64,000 bases of DNA from Anarhynchus alexandrinus. Its lineage: Eukaryota; Chordata; Aves; Charadriiformes; Charadriidae. A program made the translations under genes and the position numbers. The DNA lies in contig VUYV01000041.1 in the NCBI GenBank assembly GCA_008711295.1, positions 4,917,964 through 4,981,963 on the forward strand, in the 5' to 3' direction. The notes beneath the pieces were generated by a model, which was not told where the DNA came from, did no database searches, and was given only the letters and a program-made list of their open reading frames with translations. Positions 61,559 through 64,000 of the stretch are shown here, in pieces (positions within the stretch are counted from its first letter, which is position 1; each line of letters begins with the position of its first letter).

Positions 61559-61786
61559 CCCAGGAACCCGCTATCATCAGGTTTTACTTGCAAGAATGCT
61601 CCTGGGACAAAGATGTCCTCTCTGTTAGGTGGTTCCAGGAACTGCCCGCTTACAGAAACGTGGAAGTTGAAGACCGTATGTCCAGCTGGGCTGGGGCTTA
61701 TATGCACTGTGGATTTGCCTATGCCTCTGAATGCTGAAAGCTCCTTGTCAACGTGTAGTGATAAACAAAAAAGATGTCAGTGTTGA
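61559..61786 (+). CDS. Possible terminal exon, frame unresolved
   Basis: CCACTGCTTTTGCATTTGTTTAG is a strong acceptor. Two frames are open after it. Phase 1 gives QEPAIIRFYLQECSWDKD to a TGA at 61735-61737. Phase 0 gives PRNPLSSGFTCKNAPGTK to a TGA at 61784-61786. Phase 0 would join the microexon at 61416-61435 across a 123-bp intron. Phase 1 would join 39319-39382 or 49663-49707 directly. Neither product is recognised. Confidence 0.2.
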   Translation, partial: PRNPLSSGFTCKNAPGTKMSSLLGGSRNCPLTETWKLKTVCPAGLGLICTVDLPMPLNAESSLSTCSDKQKRCQC

Positions 61787-62639
61787 CATCTATAAGAAGT
61801 TGATAAAGTATACATTGTTCAAGCTAGATATAGGATAAACTTTCTCTGTTTACCCTCCCCGCAGGAGGCACTTTTTTCCTCAGGTAGAAGAATGGGGATG
61901 ACCCTGTGAGAGGTGACAGCAGAGAAGACAAGGAAGTTCCAGCAGTGCTTAGAGGAAAGAGGGTTGCTGCAGCAGGGAAATGTTGTGGAAAACCTTTTAG
62001 GCTGCTCTACTGCAACAATGATCTGAATTTACTGTCTCCTTTGAAATGCATTTGTAAACTGAACAACCTGCAACAGCCCCATGAAGTAGTTAAGACATAG
62101 CAAATTGGAAATAGCCACTGATTTTCTGCTGGAATCATACTAGGATGGTCTCACACTGAGCAGGAGGTTTTGGCAAGCACACAGTGAGCTATGACAGAGA
62201 CGGTTCAAGCTTTTGCTTCATTCTGCAGGACTTATGACCTCAAAGAAAAGGCCTGCCTTGCTGAAGCAAAGGGAAGGAACAGATACACATATCCGGATTC
62301 TCAGTACACACCAGTCAGTGTAAAGAACACAGTGGAATCACAGTAATATACAATACCTGACAACATTCACCTAGATATTTCACCTAAAGAGCTAAGGAAA
62401 AATTTGAGAGATGCATAAAAGTGTCTTCTAGAAACTTTTTGATAGGTTTTCACTGTTTAAAGGTAGACTTTCTCTAGGAGTTAAGTAATAGCAGTCATAC
62501 TGCCCTAAAATTTTAACTTGGAGAGGATGGTAGCCGCTGAGAAGATTTATTTATCATTTGTATTGTGTAGGAGAGACAGAAACAACAAAAATAAAGAGCT
62601 CTGCCCTGTTCCTTCAAAGAAATGTAGGCACCTGTCTCT
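61787..62639. other. Non-coding stretch
   Basis: Unique sequence leading to the 5'-truncated CR1. An AATAAA occurs near 62588, about 800 bp after the exon candidate, too far to be strong support. Confidence 0.5.
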
Positions 62640-63627
62640 GTGAGGTGAAGTCCCTGGTGACTGGAAAAAGGGAAACATTGCACCCACTTTTAAAAATGGT
62701 AAAAAGGAGCACCCTGACAACTACAGACCTGTCAGCCTCACCTCTGTACCTGGGACGATCATGGAACAGATCCTCCTAGAAGCTATGATAAGGGACGTGG
62801 AGGACGGGGAGCTGATTCAAGACAGCCAGCATGGTTTCACCAAGGGCAAGTCCTTCCTGACCAACCTAGTGGCCTTCTATGATGAAGCGACTACATCAGT
62901 GGACAAGGGAAGAGCTACGGATATCATCTATCTGGACTTCTGTAAGGCCTTCAACATGGTCCCCCACAGCATCCTTCTCTCTGAGTTGGAGAGGTATCGA
63001 TTTGATGGGTGGGCTGTTTGGTGACTGAGGAATTGGTTGGATGGTCACATCCAGAGAGTAGTGGTCAATGGATCAATGTCCAGATGGAGAACACTGACAA
63101 ATGGTGCACCTTAGGGGTCTATATTAGGACCGGTACTGTTTAATATCTTCATCAATGACATAGACAGTGGGATCAAGTGCACCCTCAGCAAGTTTGCAGA
63201 CGACACCAAGCCGAGTGGTGCAGTTGACACACCTGAGGGATAGGATGCCATCCAGAGGGACCTGGACAGGCTTGACCGGTGGGCCTGTGCAAACTTCATG
63301 AAGTTCAACAAGACTAAGCTCAGGGTCCTGCACCTGAGTCGGGGCAACCCCCAGTATCAATACAGGCTGAGGGATGAAGGGATTGAGAGTAGTCCTGCTG
63401 AGAAGGACTTGAGGGTATTGGTGGATGAAAAGCTGGACATGAGCCGACAATGTGCACTCACAGCCCAGAAAGCCAACCTCATCCTGGGATGCAGCAAAAG
63501 AATTGTGGCCAGCAGGTCAAGGCAGGTGATTCTGCCCCTCTACTCCGCTCTCATGAGACCCCACCTGGAGTACTGTGTCCAGCTCTGGAGCACCCAACAT
63601 AGGAAAGATGTGGACCTGTTGGAGTGA
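62640..63627 (+). pseudogene. Broken CR1 reverse transcriptase (ORF2 remnant)
   Basis: The frame is open from the truncation point to a TGA at 63022-63024. A frame change or stop then separates it from the [12 protein letters not shown] segment. A TAG lies near 63240, and the remaining 109 codons end in TGA at 63627. The first catalytic Asp lies in YLDFCKAF, and the FADD pair is present, so the residues are intact but the frame is not. The N-terminal endonuclease domain is missing through 5' truncation. The copy cannot make a working enzyme. Confidence 0.93.
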
Positions 63628-64000
63628 GTTCGGAGGAGGGCCATGAAGATGATCAGAGGTCTGGAGCACCTCTCCTATGAGGGAAGGCTGAGAGAGTTGG
63701 GGTTGTTCAGAGCCTGGAGAAGAGAAGGCTCTGGGGAGACCTTATTGCAGCCTTCCAGTACCTAAAGGGGGCCTACAGGAGAGCTGGGGAAGGACTTTTT
63801 ACTAGGGAAGGTAGTGATAGGATGAGGGGGAATGGCTTTAAACTGGAGGATTTAGATTAAATATTAGGAAGAAATTTTTTACAATGCGGGTGGTAAAACA
63901 CTGGCACAGGTTGCCCAGAGAGGTGGTAGATGCCCCATCCCTGGAAACCTTCAACGTCAGGTCGTCCAGGTCTCTGAGCAACCTGATCTAGTTGAAGATG
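62640..64000 (+). mobile_element. CR1 LINE, 5'-truncated, with reverse transcriptase, cut by window end
   Basis: The element starts inside the reverse transcriptase region at about GTGACTGGAAAAAGGG and runs off the window about 40-100 bases short of its normal tail. Recognisable parts in order are NYRPVSLTS (about 62716), QHGFTKGKS, the YLDFCKAF plus VPH block (catalytic-core motif A, about 62930-62970), [12 protein letters not shown], and FADD as the second catalytic pair (about 63196). Then come the C-terminal [10 protein letters not shown] block and the 3' UTR text shared with the copy at 37297. Confidence 0.97.

Noticed and set aside
1..64000. CRISPR arrays, operons, riboswitches, phage genes, tRNA or rRNA genes
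   Set aside because: None seen. The sequence is vertebrate nuclear DNA with CR1 repeats and spliced-gene features.

Overview
The window looks like avian nuclear DNA. Six CR1 non-LTR retrotransposon fragments are recognisable from their text, several ending in the bird-type ATTCTATG 3' repeats. There are no Alu- or B-type SINEs, and no bacterial operon structure or Shine-Dalgarno-led genes. Most of the sequence is single-copy, moderately AT-rich DNA of the kind found in introns or between genes. I see no rRNA, tRNA, CRISPR array, prophage or intact long gene.

The possible coding content is small exon-like islands, mostly on the + strand. The best pair is 7010-7100 and 25023-25391. The first has a poly-T acceptor and a GTGAGT donor, and it leaves phase 0. 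The second has a pyrimidine-rich acceptor, starts in phase 0 and runs 122 codons to a stop, with an AATAAA about 310 bp further on. Further candidates lie at 39319-39382, 49663-49707, 51434-51612, 54776-54984, 55132-55242 and 61416-61435 followed by 61559 onward. Several of these share compatible phases, but in 64 kb many splice-site pairs around an open frame arise by chance. I recognise none of the proteins, so gene symbols are left empty and confidences are low.

Repeats: CR1 fragments lie at about 19078-19610 (-), 37297-37726 (+), 44605-45029 (+), 46288-46460 (-), 53712-53871 (+) and 62640-64000 (+). The last carries a decayed reverse transcriptase and runs off the window. A roughly 290-bp nearly pure pyrimidine tract of (TTTC)n and (TTCC)n lies at 18127-18420. 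Smaller runs include a 26-T run followed by the only ambiguous base (20714), a C11-A13 junction, and CA- and TG-rich stretches.

Regulatory candidates: GC/CpG-rich islands with an embedded TATTTATA lie at 11650-11880 and 58600-58820. The second also has a CRE-like TGACGTA. CpG-enriched patches without a clear core promoter lie at 29240-29470 and 51430-51760. A perfect 15-bp inverted repeat with a 6-nt loop (58240-58275) is the most improbable small structure I found. Repeat-free blocks with dense homeodomain, POU and nuclear-receptor-like words (about 29520-30960 and 48890-50780) are possible conserved enhancers.

I do not see an obviously new biological system. The most useful leads are the unidentified + strand exon chain and the 58.2-58.8 kb hairpin and promoter neighbourhood.
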